Shown piece by piece: positions 17,130 through 25,997 of a stretch of DNA of 64,000 nucleotides. The translations under genes and the position numbers were made by a program. Source of the DNA: Anaerococcus vaginimassiliensis. Its GTDB lineage: Bacteria > Bacillota > Clostridia > Tissierellales > Peptoniphilaceae. The stretch covers positions 248,001 through 312,000 of the forward strand of contig NZ_LR130844.1 in NCBI RefSeq assembly GCF_900626155.1. Direction: 5' to 3'. Position 1 is the first letter of the stretch. Every line of letters begins with the position of its first letter. Under the pieces are notes generated by a model that was not told the origin of the DNA, did not search any database, and was given only the letters and a program-made list of their open reading frames with translations.

Positions 17130-17145
17130 GTCCCAAGCTTGGGAC
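17130..17145 (-). terminator. Terminator after the DUF6873-like gene
   Basis: GTCCCAAGCTTGGGAC is a perfect 16-bp palindrome followed on the minus strand by seven T (17129-17123), two bases past the stop codon. Confidence 0.85.
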
Positions 17146-17147
17146 AA

Positions 17148-17825
17148 TTAGTTAATATTGATAAGGGAACCTAAATCGACAAGTTCTGTCTCAGGGTAGA
17201 TTATATCTATGTTTTCTCTCTCACACTCTTTTTTAATCAAATCATAGGACTTGTGTTTTCTAATATCTCCTGTAAAAATTAGCTCATCTCCGATGAGCCC
17301 ACAAGTTCCACCTATAAAACCCTTGTCAAAGCCATCTAATTTAATAATATCCTCTGATAAAAGAATCACCCTAACCTTATCCTTCAAAGCCTTATAGATT
17401 CCATAATCTGCAGTCAAAATACTTTCTTTTAAAACAATAGTAGAGCACCTTGTATAGCCTTGCTTTACAGGAAGATGGCTGATTTTATTATCCTTAAAAT
17501 ATTTCTCGACAGTTTTTTCTGTATGATCGTTGTGGATATAATAATCCTTGAATTTTACTATATTATAGATAGCATCTTGGGGATATTTCCTTGAAACTTC
17601 TTCTCCCCTAATTATATTTTTATGGGATAGGTTTTCTTTATAATAATCATAAACTTCACTCGCTACTACAATATCATCTTTATCCAAAGGGAAAATTGAA
17701 AGGTCCGGATGATCGGCTATCCTAAGGTCAAGATTTGCATTTTCAGTAGTTTTTATATATGAAATATTATTTTCTTCTAGAAAATTGAAAAACGCTTCAT
17801 TCGCCTTAAAACTTACAACTAGCAT
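17148..17825 (-). CDS. DUF6873-like GME-fold protein
   Basis: 225 residues. The sequence has HPDLSIF near residue 54, GYTRCSTIVL near 123, an acidic TADYGI, GFIGGTCG near 168 and FTGDI near 185, which I recognise from a clostridial family described as a guanidino-modifying-enzyme (GME) fold of unknown function. His, Cys and Asp residues compatible with that fold are present, but no substrate is known. ATG 17825 follows AGGAGG; the gene lies between the tRNA operon terminator and hisS. Confidence 0.55.
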   Translation of the reverse strand: MLVVSFKANEAFFNFLEENNISYIKTTENANLDLRIADHPDLSIFPLDKDDIVVASEVYDYYKENLSHKNIIRGEEVSRKYPQDAIYNIVKFKDYYIHNDHTEKTVEKYFKDNKISHLPVKQGYTRCSTIVLKESILTADYGIYKALKDKVRVILLSEDIIKLDGFDKGFIGGTCGLIGDELIFTGDIRKHKSYDLIKKECERENIDIIYPETELVDLGSLININ

Positions 17826-17854
17826 ATATCCTCCTAAAATTTCTCACAAAAAAA

Positions 17855-17870
17855 GCTCTCCGTAGAGAGC
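17855..17870 (-). terminator. Terminator of the tRNA operon
   Basis: Stem GCTCTC / GAGAGC around a 4-base loop, followed on the minus strand by seven T, five bases after the CCA end of tRNA-Cys. Confidence 0.85.
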
Positions 17871-17875
17871 GAAAT

Positions 17876-17949
17876 TGGAGGCGCCACTCAGATTTGAACT
17901 GAGGGTAAAGGTGTTGCAGACCTCTGCCTTACCACTTGGCTATGGCGCC
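17876..17949 (-). tRNA. tRNA-Cys (GCA)
   Basis: 74 nt including encoded CCA. Acceptor GGCGCCA pairs with TGGCGCC, discriminator T, anticodon loop CTGCAAC gives GCA, and the T-arm contains GTTCAAATC. Confidence 0.96.
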
Positions 17950-17958
17950 AAAAAATAA

Positions 17959-18033
17959 TGGAGCGGATGACGAGATTCGAACTCGCGACCCTCGCCTTGG
18001 CAAGGCGATGCTCTACCACTGAGCCACATCCGC
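17959..18033 (-). tRNA. tRNA-Gly (GCC)
   Basis: 75 nt including encoded CCA. Acceptor GCGGATG pairs with CATCCGC, discriminator T, anticodon loop TTGCCAA gives GCC, T-loop GTTCGAATC. Nine bases separate it from tRNA-Cys. Confidence 0.96.
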
Positions 18034-18136
18034 ACATTTATTATTATATTACTTTTTTTACGATTTGCAAAGTTTTTTTAATATTTTATTTATTTATCCT
18101 ATCCATTTGTAAAATATATATTAACAAAATATCTTC

Positions 18137-18212
18137 TGGTGCCCAGAGGCGGAATCGAACCACCGACACGGGGATTTTCAGTCCCCTGCTCTACCGACTG
18201 AGCTATCTGGGC
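18137..18212 (-). tRNA. tRNA-Phe (GAA)
   Basis: 76 nt including encoded CCA. Acceptor GCCCAGA pairs with TCTGGGC, discriminator A, anticodon loop CTGAAAA gives GAA, T-loop GTTCGATTC. First tRNA of the Phe-Gly-Cys operon. Confidence 0.96.
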
Positions 18213-18229
18213 GTGTCAGTTACCTTTAT

Positions 18230-18258
18230 ATATTATCATTATTTTAATATCTTGTCAA
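18230..18258 (-). promoter_or_regulatory. Promoter of the tRNA operon
   Basis: Consensus -35 TTGACA (18258-18253), 17-bp spacer and -10 TAATAT (18235-18230), with the start expected about 10 bases before tRNA-Phe. Confidence 0.88.
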
Positions 18259-18272
18259 TTAATTTATAAAAA

Positions 18273-18285
18273 AGAGCCTTGCTCT
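18273..18285 (-). terminator. Short terminator upstream of the tRNA promoter
   Basis: On the minus strand AGAGC-AAG-GCTCT is followed by six T. It would end transcripts from the zinc-ribbon genes after they cross the palindromic element at 18312-18506. Confidence 0.65.
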
Positions 18286-18311
18286 ACTAAATCAATAGTT
18301 TTGCAAAGCTC

Positions 18312-18506
18312 AGGCTGTTGACAAAGTGACAAAATCCAAAAGGAAGCGTTCCATTCGGAAGAAATTTCAAGAAATTCAAATCGAAATAATACGTCCGTAA
18401 ATCGCACTGTTTGAGCATTGGCGAGTTTGCGGTTTCCGGTATTATGAGATTTAGAATCTCTAAATTTCTGTAGCTTAGTAAGCGTTTTTGGATTTAGTCT
18501 ACGCTC
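18312..18506 (+). repeat. Palindromic terminator-associated element, copy A
   Basis: 195 bp, nearly identical to copies at 28646-28841 (inverted) and 55659-55853. Ends share a GACAAAATCCAAAA inverted repeat. Internal pairs such as AGAAATTTC/GAATCTCTAAATTTCT allow the whole unit to fold as one long hairpin, although copy A has diverged in the GTAAATCGCA arm partner. It is bracketed by a direct repeat TTTGCAAAGCTC (18300-18311 and 18512-18523). No protein is encoded; an 84-codon frame across it is a by-product. Confidence 0.85.
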
Positions 18507-18531
18507 TGCGCTTTGCAAAGCTCTGTATATT

Positions 18532-20226
18532 TTATTTCACAAGCGTAAATACTTCGCCCTTCCATTGATTTTGATCTGGAATATTTATTGATTTGCCGAC
18601 ATCTACCTTTCCTTTTAGGTCCTTATTCTTGTTGAAAGCATCTAAATTAAGGTAGAAATTAACTCCATCATTTGTCCATGTCCCAGTAAAAATTTCGTTA
18701 AACTCTTGTTGGTATCTCGCACTTCCATTTTCATATAGAGTAAGGATTGAGTTTTCATTAGATAGGTACTCATTTGCAATCCCATCTGTCCTAACCCTGT
18801 AGGCTGATATATCAGGATCAAACTTTTCTGTGTAAGTTTTATCCTTACCAGTTTTGATTTCCTTTAGGATTTCATCTACACTATAGAAGGCATTGTAAGG
18901 TAAGGATTCTCTTTTAGTCGACCCTTCCTTGGTAAACTTGTGACTTACATTTTGATAGAGCATATCCATATAGGAATACAAATTATCTGAACCTATTGTC
19001 ACATCAGAAAAGTCTACTGCATTGTAGAAGGTGAATTTGCCCTTGTGGCCCTCGATATCCTCTGAAACTGTTATTTCATATAAGAGATATAGTTCATTGC
19101 CCGAATTTTCCTTGTAGGATAAAAGTTCGCCAACATATTTAGCATCGCTTAGGCTAACTCCATTTGGTAGGGACATTTTCGCAATTTTCCCCTTGGCTGC
19201 ATCTTTTAGGCTAGCCAAATCTTCTTCTGATAAATCGCTAACATCTGCTAAAAAGCTAGGAACATCATCTATGGTTATGTCTTTTTCTGTAGTTGAAACT
19301 TTTTTGCCATAATTTTGTGAAAGTGTGTCATTGTCTGCTTCCACTTTTAGCTTTATAGTATCTCCCTTTTGGATTTTACTCTCCTTATCATCTGATACAT
19401 CTACAAAATTCATCTCTTCTGGAGCATCATCTTTGACCTTGATATTAAGGTAATTATTTGGATAAATTCCTTCTACGCTGACATCAACGTAGTCAAATGG
19501 GTCAAACTCGCCCACTTCATCTAGGCCTTCTATACTTACAGTCTCACTTTGAGGGTCAACAAATTCTATCTTGTATTTTTCCTCAACGTCTAGTTTTTGA
19601 TCTTCTGGGATAGTATAAGTAACTGTTAAGTCATCTCCATTTGCTATATTTTCATACTTATCAAGCTCTGCGGGAGCCATATTTTCAATTATTTCTGCCA
19701 AATATTCGTCATAAGGTTCGTCTTTATTAGAAGTAGCTCTGCTTGCAATTTTCCCCTTATTATCAGCTAGAAACTTATCCTTATCAAAAACAAGATTTGC
19801 CGTGGCAAAACCATCTACCCCTTCTAGTTCTATATCATAATAATAGGACACATCTATCTTTTGAGGTCTGGACTTAACATATTTGTAGGAGAAAATACCT
19901 AAAAGAATGACTAAGAGGATAAGAATAATATTTCTCAATCCCCTATTTGAACCCTTAGCTTTTGTACTATCTTCTACTTCCTTATCGAAAGTTTCTTCCT
20001 CTACATAATCTACATTTTCATCATCTTCGATTATTTCCTGATCTTCGTAGGAAAAGTTATCTTCATTTTGGTTTATCTCGTCTTTATCTAATATTTCTGT
20101 ATCGGATTGTTTTTCTTCTGCTAGATCTTTTTCGTAGAAATCTTTACTTCTATCTACCTTAGTTCCGCAATTGGTGCAGAATCTCGCATCATCATCCAGA
20201 GGATGACCACATTTTCTACAACGCAT
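18532..20226 (-). CDS. Zinc-ribbon membrane-anchored protein, extracytoplasmic domain
   Basis: 564 residues. An N-terminal zinc ribbon (C3, C6, C17, C20 in MRCRKCGHPLDDDARFCTNCG) is followed by an acidic linker to about 90, a single membrane segment near 97-115, and a large extracellular part rich in Asp, Glu and Lys with Ig/beta-like segments. The cytoplasmic ribbon and outside domain suggest a sensor or envelope-stress scaffold, but I do not recognise a specific function. It starts 8 bases after the neighbouring zinc-ribbon gene stops, so the pair is co-transcribed. Confidence 0.7.
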   Translation of the reverse strand: MRCRKCGHPLDDDARFCTNCGTKVDRSKDFYEKDLAEEKQSDTEILDKDEINQNEDNFSYEDQEIIEDDENVDYVEEETFDKEVEDSTKAKGSNRGLRNIILILLVILLGIFSYKYVKSRPQKIDVSYYYDIELEGVDGFATANLVFDKDKFLADNKGKIASRATSNKDEPYDEYLAEIIENMAPAELDKYENIANGDDLTVTYTIPEDQKLDVEEKYKIEFVDPQSETVSIEGLDEVGEFDPFDYVDVSVEGIYPNNYLNIKVKDDAPEEMNFVDVSDDKESKIQKGDTIKLKVEADNDTLSQNYGKKVSTTEKDITIDDVPSFLADVSDLSEEDLASLKDAAKGKIAKMSLPNGVSLSDAKYVGELLSYKENSGNELYLLYEITVSEDIEGHKGKFTFYNAVDFSDVTIGSDNLYSYMDMLYQNVSHKFTKEGSTKRESLPYNAFYSVDEILKEIKTGKDKTYTEKFDPDISAYRVRTDGIANEYLSNENSILTLYENGSARYQQEFNEIFTGTWTNDGVNFYLNLDAFNKNKDLKGKVDVGKSINIPDQNQWKGEVFTLVK

Positions 20227-20234
20227 ATCTCCTC

Positions 20235-21266
20235 CTAAAATCCAAACATGTTATTTTCCAAGTATTGAGAGATTTCTTCTACCATAGCTCCCAAGCCTCC
20301 TGTAAGTGGGCCTGCTGCCACACTTGCTACTATTAAAAATACAAGTGGGAATAGGATAAGCGCCAAGGTTGCAGCCTTTGGTATTCCATCTTCCCTAAAT
20401 CTCCTGCTTGCAAAAAGGCTTGAAATTGTATTTGGCAAGCTCAAAAATGTAGCTAGGAAAAATATTGGAAATCCTAAAGCTGTAAACAAGGATAAAACAA
20501 TGGCCAAAAGCTTGACTGGTATTGTATAAATCGCCCTAAGTGAACCAATGGCAAATGATGATTGCATTTCTTTAGTATTTGTAAATACTGCTGTTCCTAT
20601 ATAATAAAGAAGGGCAACTAAAACAGATAAAACTATTGAAGATATAGTTATTACGAAAAATACCTTAATTAGTGGAAATGGCTTATCTGTAAATATTCCA
20701 ATACTGCCAACTGCCTTATTTGCCTTTGACGCATAAATCATTGCAAAAATAGAAGATATAATTCCATTTATCAAATATATTATAAAAGATGACTTATAAT
20801 CAAGACTTGTAATGAGACTTCCACCTTCGCTATAAGGCTTGATAAAGGCATTCCAACCCTTCTTGGTGAGATTTTTAACTATATCTTTGAAATCATTCAT
20901 GCTTTCCTTAGCCTTATCAGCATCGAAATTCATCTTGCTATCAAAATTAGAAGAAGGTCTCTCAGTATTTTCCCTATCGATCTTTTCCTCATTTAAAAGT
21001 TCTTCTTTAATCTCGTTATAATCAATCTTTTCAGTAGGTTTTTCTATAGACTCTTCAAAAGTTTCATCATTATAAGAAACATCCTCTACCTTGTAATCTT
21101 CACTTAATGTGCTTTTATCATAAGAAGAATCTGTACTTACATCTTTTTTGTTAGATGCAAACTGATTTTCATTTTTAGCCTTCCTCTGCCTTTCAAGTTG
21201 AGCTTCTATACAATCACAAACACTATCATCAGCCAACTCTTTGCCGCAATACTTGCAATATTTCAT
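20235..21266 (-). CDS. Zinc-ribbon polytopic membrane protein
   Basis: 343 residues. N-terminal ribbon MKYCKYCGKELADDSVCDC with cysteines at 4, 7, 17 and 19 (closely spaced second pair), an acidic low-complexity linker to about 135, then about five membrane segments (from FIIYLINGIISSIFAMIY to LILFPLVFLIVASVAAG), Yip1-like in layout. It shares the zinc-ribbon plus membrane design with the next gene, and both probably act in one complex. Function unknown. Confidence 0.68.
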   Translation of the reverse strand: MKYCKYCGKELADDSVCDCIEAQLERQRKAKNENQFASNKKDVSTDSSYDKSTLSEDYKVEDVSYNDETFEESIEKPTEKIDYNEIKEELLNEEKIDRENTERPSSNFDSKMNFDADKAKESMNDFKDIVKNLTKKGWNAFIKPYSEGGSLITSLDYKSSFIIYLINGIISSIFAMIYASKANKAVGSIGIFTDKPFPLIKVFFVITISSIVLSVLVALLYYIGTAVFTNTKEMQSSFAIGSLRAIYTIPVKLLAIVLSLFTALGFPIFFLATFLSLPNTISSLFASRRFREDGIPKAATLALILFPLVFLIVASVAAGPLTGGLGAMVEEISQYLENNMFGF

Positions 21267-21299
21267 AATAACACCTCCCTAATAGTATCTATATATTTA

Positions 21300-21328
21300 A
21301 TATTATATTGAAATTAAATTATTGTCAA
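21300..21328 (-). promoter_or_regulatory. Promoter of the zinc-ribbon gene pair
   Basis: -35 TTGACA (21328-21323), 17-bp spacer, -10 TAATAT (21305-21300); ribosome-binding site GGGAGGTG before ATG 21266. Confidence 0.8.
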
Positions 21329-21342
21329 AATTATATACAAAT

Positions 21343-21582
21343 CTACCATAAAAAAGTATTGACATTAGAATAATTCTGCCATAATCTCGAATAAATCCAT
21401 ATACAACTTTGCTCAAATATTAGGTTCCTCAAGTAAGAAGTTGCTATTAACTCTAGCCATGTATTGACTCTTCTTGCTATAAATCTTCTTTCAATTTCCT
21501 CTTCCAAGCTTTTAGCCTTTAAGACTATCTTATTTTTAAAAATAGTATAAAAACACTTATGATAAAGATTCTTTACTAAAAT
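21343..21582 (-). other. Possible remnant reading frame without a start codon
   Basis: A 79-codon open frame with protein-like composition (includes KSLEEEIERRFIARRVNTWL and YLRNLIFEQSCIWIYSRLW) but no ATG; the first TTG is about codon 26 and there is no ribosome-binding site. It may be the tail of a decayed gene. On the opposite strand a TTGACA-17-TAATCT promoter (21359-21387) reads through it. From 21583 to 21733 I see nothing else. Confidence 0.25.
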
Positions 21583-21733
21583 TCATACTTTAAAAATAAA
21601 TAAACTCACCACTTAAATCTTAGAATAATAGTTAATTATAAAAATCGGTCCTAGTATAACTGGACTTAACACCGAAATTTAGAATACAGTTGTAGGTTTT
21701 TTATTGAATAGTGCACAAAACTTTAAGACAAAA

Positions 21734-21788
21734 TTAAGCGGAATGTCAACTGTTGATTACAGATTACATTCCGCTTAAAATATTATTA
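21734..21788 (-). terminator. Terminator of the ABC exporter operon
   Basis: A 13-bp perfect stem TTAAGCGGAATGT / ACATTCCGCTTAA with a 29-nt loop, followed by TTTT on the minus strand. The loop is unusually long for a terminator. Confidence 0.6.
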
Positions 21789-21834
21789 AGTTATTCCTGT
21801 TTACGACTTCAGGTCAGTTTTAGACTTAAATTTT

Positions 21835-23697
21835 TTAGTCAAGTTCTAGTTGACCTGTGTATAGTTGCCAGTAGGTTCCCTTTTCTTCCATCAATTTATC
21901 GTGGTTACCACGTTCTATTATTCTTCCGTCTTCCATTACCATGATTACGTCAGAGTTTTGGATGGTGGATAGTCTGTGAGCTATTACTATTGATGTTGAA
22001 CCTGTCATTAGATTATCCATAGCTTCTGTTACTTCTAGTTCTGTAGATGTGTCTATAGAGCTTGTGGCTTCGTCTAATATTAGCATTGGTGGTTCGGCTA
22101 TTGCAGCTCTTGATATTGATATAAGTTGGTTTTGACCATCTGATAGGGATGATCCATCGCCATGTATTTTAGTATCGTAGCCTTCAGGGAGTCTTTTGAT
22201 GAAGGAATTTGCTCCTGATAGTCTAGCTGCTGAGGATATTTCTTCATCGCTTGCAGATAGATTTCCATATCTGATGTTTCCTTCTATAGAATCTGTAAAT
22301 AGGTTTACTTCTTGTAATACCATACCAAAGGCTTTTCTTAGGGCATCTTTCTTGATGTGTTTGATATTTATTCCGTCAACTTCTATTACACCATCGTCTA
22401 TCTCATAGAATCTTGTTATGACGTTTGTAATTGTGGTCTTGCCTGCACCGGTTGATCCAACGAAGGCGATTTTTTCACCTGGATCTGCGTAGAACGAAAT
22501 GTCTTTTAGGATTTGGTTTTTGCCATCATAGGAGAAGTCTACATTTTTAAATTCAAGTCTACCTTCTAGTATCTTGTATTTTACTTCGCCATCTTCTTCC
22601 CATTTCCAAGCATATCTACCGCTCATTGATTCGTGTTCTACTATAGTTCCGTCTCTTTTGACAATTGCATTTACAAGGTCAATATAGCCTGTGTCGATTT
22701 CTTCTTCCATATCGATTATTTCAAATATCCTATCAGCTCCTGCTAGGGCTTGGAAGATTGCGTTTGCTTGTTGGGAAATATTTACTATTGGGTTTTGTAT
22801 TTGTCTAATGTTTGATAGAAAAGCAGCTAGAACTCCTACTGTGATATTTCCTTTTATTGTTAGGTAAACTCCAAGGACAGTAATTAGAGCATATAGAATG
22901 TTTACTGAGTTTTGCAAGAAAGGCATGATTTTTCCTGCATTTATTGTAGCATCAGCGAAGGCTTCTCTTAAGTTTTGAGATTTCTTTACAAATTCATTTT
23001 CTGCATAGTCTTCTCTTGAAAATACCTTGACTACCTTTTGACCAGATAGCATTTCTTCGTTAAAACCATGTAGGTCAGCTACCTTGGCTTGGGCGCTTGC
23101 AAAGAATTTTCCAGTTCTCATTACTATCTTTGATAGGATTGGAATCATTATTGCAAGTCCTACTAGCATGGCAAGTGTTAGACTGAAGTTTAGTCTAAAC
23201 ATTACAACTATTGTTCCTACAAACATTAGTAAAGACCTAATTATCGTTGGAACTGTGTTTGCCAAAGCTTGGGATAATACGTCAGTATCGTTTGTGAACC
23301 TACTCATGATCTCCCCGTGTTGGTTAGTATCAAAAAAGCTAACTGGTAGGTCTTGGATTTTGGCAAAGAGCTCGTTTCTGATGTTTCTTATTGATCTTTC
23401 TCCTACTCTTACCATAAGTCTTGAGTAGATTAAAGATGTTAGGGCAGATACAAAATAGATTAGTCCCATTTTGATTACTGCATTTTTTAGGCCGCTAACG
23501 TCAGCTTTTAGGATGTAGTTATCTATAATAGGTCTTAGCATATTGACACCCCATATTTGAGTTAAGGTTGATACTATTACTCCTATTATAATTACTGCCA
23601 TTTGCCATTTATAACGAAAAAGATAGCCCAATAGTCGACCTATTGATTTAAAGGACATTTTGCTTTTATCTTTTTGTGATGAAAGTTTATTAGTCAT
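21835..23697 (-). CDS. ABC exporter half-transporter (second subunit)
   Basis: 620 residues: six-helix ABC membrane domain (about 20-310) fused to a nucleotide-binding domain with Walker A GSTGAGKTT, Q-loop, signature LSDGQ (not LSGGQ) and Walker B LILDEATSSID. An insertion of about 45 residues before the ATPase domain contains WKWEEDGEVKYK. The frame opens 10 codons earlier, but ATG 23697 is 7 nt behind AAGGAGGT and overlaps the previous stop (ATGACTAA). Pairs with the adjacent exporter gene as a heterodimer; substrate unknown, multidrug-like. Confidence 0.9.
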   Translation of the reverse strand: MTNKLSSQKDKSKMSFKSIGRLLGYLFRYKWQMAVIIIGVIVSTLTQIWGVNMLRPIIDNYILKADVSGLKNAVIKMGLIYFVSALTSLIYSRLMVRVGERSIRNIRNELFAKIQDLPVSFFDTNQHGEIMSRFTNDTDVLSQALANTVPTIIRSLLMFVGTIVVMFRLNFSLTLAMLVGLAIMIPILSKIVMRTGKFFASAQAKVADLHGFNEEMLSGQKVVKVFSREDYAENEFVKKSQNLREAFADATINAGKIMPFLQNSVNILYALITVLGVYLTIKGNITVGVLAAFLSNIRQIQNPIVNISQQANAIFQALAGADRIFEIIDMEEEIDTGYIDLVNAIVKRDGTIVEHESMSGRYAWKWEEDGEVKYKILEGRLEFKNVDFSYDGKNQILKDISFYADPGEKIAFVGSTGAGKTTITNVITRFYEIDDGVIEVDGINIKHIKKDALRKAFGMVLQEVNLFTDSIEGNIRYGNLSASDEEISSAARLSGANSFIKRLPEGYDTKIHGDGSSLSDGQNQLISISRAAIAEPPMLILDEATSSIDTSTELEVTEAMDNLMTGSTSIVIAHRLSTIQNSDVIMVMEDGRIIERGNHDKLMEEKGTYWQLYTGQLELD

Positions 23698-25453
23698 TGT
23701 CGCTACCTCCTTGTTGTTGAATATCATAAGTCATTCTGTAGTTGGCATTTCTTTGGTAAAGCTCATCGTGAGTTCCAATATCGGCAATCTTTCCCTCGTC
23801 CATGACTATGATTCTGTCTGCTTGTTTGAAGGATGAAACCCTTTGTGAGATTATAATCTTGGTTAATCCCTTTAGATTTTCGTTTATTCCCTCCATAATA
23901 GCTGTTTCTGTCTTTGTATCAACAGCTGAAGTTGAGTTGTCTAAGATTAGGATTTTTGGATTTTTAAGTAAAGATCTTGCTATGGTTAGTCTTTGCCTTT
24001 GACCACCTGATACACCACTTCCCCCTTGACCTAAGATAGATTCGTAGCTATCGTGTCTTTGCCTTACAAAATCATCTGCTTGGGCAATAGTTGCAGCAAG
24101 TTTTATTTCTTCTTCGCTGGCATCTGGATTTCCCCAACGAAGGTTGTCAGCAATAGTTCCTGAAAATAGAGTGTTTTTTTGTAGTACAATAGTTACTGCA
24201 TCTCTTAGGGTTTGTAGGTCGTATTCTTTTACGTCATGGCCTCCAACTTTGAGACTTCCCTTACTTATATCATATAGCCTTGGAATAAGTTGAACTAGGG
24301 TTGACTTGGCTGAACCTGTTGGTCCAAGTATACCAATAGACTCCCCACTTTTTATGTGAAGGTTTATATCTTCTAGCTGGTAGGTGTCATATCCTTCTTC
24401 GTAAGTAAAGGATACATTGTCAAAATCAATTGATCCATCTTCTAATTCTAGTCCTTCTACCTTGTCATCATTATCCATAGAAGGCTCTCTCGAGATAACT
24501 TCTACCACACGAGTAACCCCTGGAGATGCTGACATAAACATTGTAAGAACCATGCTTAGTCCAATAAATGATCCTAAAAGCATTATGGCATACATATTAA
24601 AGGAAATTAAATCTCCTACTCCAAGTCTTCCCTCTATGATTTCTATTCCACCAAAATAGGTTAATCCTACAAATGTTCCAAATAGAATAAAGTTTGCTAT
24701 CGGAAAAATATATGACATTGGACCTTGTGATCCATCAGCTAATTTAAACATCTTGTCATTTTGGATACCAAACTTATCTAGTTCATATCTTTTTCTAACG
24801 AAAGCCTTGATAACTCTCATATTGTTTAAGTTTTCTTCTATAACCAAGTTTAGATTATCGTATTGGAAACGAGCTTGTCTAAATTTTGGTATAGCATAGG
24901 TTGTTACTAACATCAAGGCTATAAATAAAATTGGTACAGCCACTAGGAATATCAAAGATAATTTTGAACTTGCTTTGAAGGCAAGCACAAATGAAACTAC
25001 TGCCATCACAACAGTCTTTATGACAAATCTAGTTGAAACAAACATAGATTGAGATAGTTGTTGCATATCTGATGTTAGTCTTGTAAGTAATGATGGTACT
25101 CCAAAATATTCCAAGTCCTCAAAAGAAAATCTTTGGATATTTTTATACTGAGCCTCTCTTGCATTGGCAGCAAGCCCTGTTGATGTAAGACCTGCATGTT
25201 TTGACGCTTGAACTCCACAATACATGGTGATGATGGATAAAACCACCATGAATAGTCCATACTTCAAAGCAAGATTCAAGTCTTTTTCATAGACTGCAGT
25301 ATTTAAAGTTACACCCATCATCATAGGTATCAAAAGCTCTAGGATAGTTTCAATAGCTGTAAACACTTGTGAAGTCATCCTATTTTTTTTGTATTCGCCA
25401 AGGTAGCATTTCATATATGAAAAGGCCTTGTTGAATTCTTTAATACTATTCAT
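23690..25453 (-). CDS. ABC exporter half-transporter (first subunit)
   Basis: 587 residues, same architecture: membrane domain about 20-320, then Walker A GPTGSAKST, signature VSGGQ, and LILDNSTSAVD, in which the catalytic glutamate after Walker B is replaced by Asn. That marks the degenerate ATPase site of a heterodimeric exporter (LmrCD/BmrCD-like), the partner keeping the Glu. It starts by ATGA overlap with the MarR gene upstream, so MarR, subunit 1 and subunit 2 form one operon. Confidence 0.92.
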   Translation of the reverse strand: MNSIKEFNKAFSYMKCYLGEYKKNRMTSQVFTAIETILELLIPMMMGVTLNTAVYEKDLNLALKYGLFMVVLSIITMYCGVQASKHAGLTSTGLAANAREAQYKNIQRFSFEDLEYFGVPSLLTRLTSDMQQLSQSMFVSTRFVIKTVVMAVVSFVLAFKASSKLSLIFLVAVPILFIALMLVTTYAIPKFRQARFQYDNLNLVIEENLNNMRVIKAFVRKRYELDKFGIQNDKMFKLADGSQGPMSYIFPIANFILFGTFVGLTYFGGIEIIEGRLGVGDLISFNMYAIMLLGSFIGLSMVLTMFMSASPGVTRVVEVISREPSMDNDDKVEGLELEDGSIDFDNVSFTYEEGYDTYQLEDINLHIKSGESIGILGPTGSAKSTLVQLIPRLYDISKGSLKVGGHDVKEYDLQTLRDAVTIVLQKNTLFSGTIADNLRWGNPDASEEEIKLAATIAQADDFVRQRHDSYESILGQGGSGVSGGQRQRLTIARSLLKNPKILILDNSTSAVDTKTETAIMEGINENLKGLTKIIISQRVSSFKQADRIIVMDEGKIADIGTHDELYQRNANYRMTYDIQQQGGSDND

Positions 25454-25893
25454 ATATCCTCCTTTTTAAAATTTTCGCTAATAGATTCCACCAAAAGTTC
25501 CATGTCTTTGGTGATTCTTTTAACATTGTCCTCTCCCAAACTCTCATACATTCTTCTATTCGCCTCATCTAAAGGAATGAGAATTTCATCTCTTCTTTCT
25601 CTTCCCTTATCAGTCAGAAAAAGATTTTTTGCTCTCTTGTCTTTTTCATCTGTCATAAGCTTGACATAACCTTTTTCCTTGAGGTTCATAATAGCACTAT
25701 TCATAGTCTGTTTGGGAACTTTGAACTTGTTACATAAATTTTTCTGTTTTACTTTTTCAGTCATTCCTACATGGATAAGAATGACACTTTCTAAATCATT
25801 TAATCCATAAAAGCTCGCTCTTTCCCTATTTAAGCCATTCGCTTTTCTTAATAGTGAAAAGATATTGAGCATGGATTTTAGTTTCTTATCCAT
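25450..25893 (-). CDS. MarR family repressor of the ABC exporter operon
   Basis: 147 residues with a MarR winged helix (NLCNKFKVPKQTMNSAIMNLKEKGYV and wing MTDEKDKRAKNLFLT). Start ATG 25893 lies 5 nt behind AAAGGAG; a GTG ten codons earlier lacks a ribosome-binding site and lies too near the promoter. First gene of the exporter operon, and a dyad sits between its own -35 and -10, consistent with autorepression relieved by a drug-like ligand. Confidence 0.88.
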   Translation of the reverse strand: MDKKLKSMLNIFSLLRKANGLNRERASFYGLNDLESVILIHVGMTEKVKQKNLCNKFKVPKQTMNSAIMNLKEKGYVKLMTDEKDKRAKNLFLTDKGRERRDEILIPLDEANRRMYESLGEDNVKRITKDMELLVESISENFKKEDI

Positions 25894-25925
25894 ATTTTTC
25901 TCCTTTTTTTCTGGATACTTCACAT

Positions 25926-25953
25926 ATTATAGTCCGAATTAGGACTTTGTCAA
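25926..25953 (-). promoter_or_regulatory. MarR/exporter promoter with internal operator
   Basis: -35 TTGACA (25953-25948), 16-bp spacer, -10 TATAAT (25931-25926). The spacer is almost filled by AGTCC-N-AATT-N-GGACT (25931-25946), a MarR-type dyad that would block RNA polymerase. Confidence 0.78.
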
Positions 25954-25997
25954 GTGAAAAATCAGACTTGTATTGTATAATATAGCCGAGGTGTAAG

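Noticed and set aside
18264-18518. 84-codon reading frame
   Set aside because: It lies inside palindromic element copy A and the same DNA is not kept open in the other copies; no ribosome-binding site.
21835-23727. Longer start of the second ABC exporter subunit
   Set aside because: The extra ten codons overlap the previous gene and the internal ATG at 23697 has AAGGAGGT at ideal spacing.
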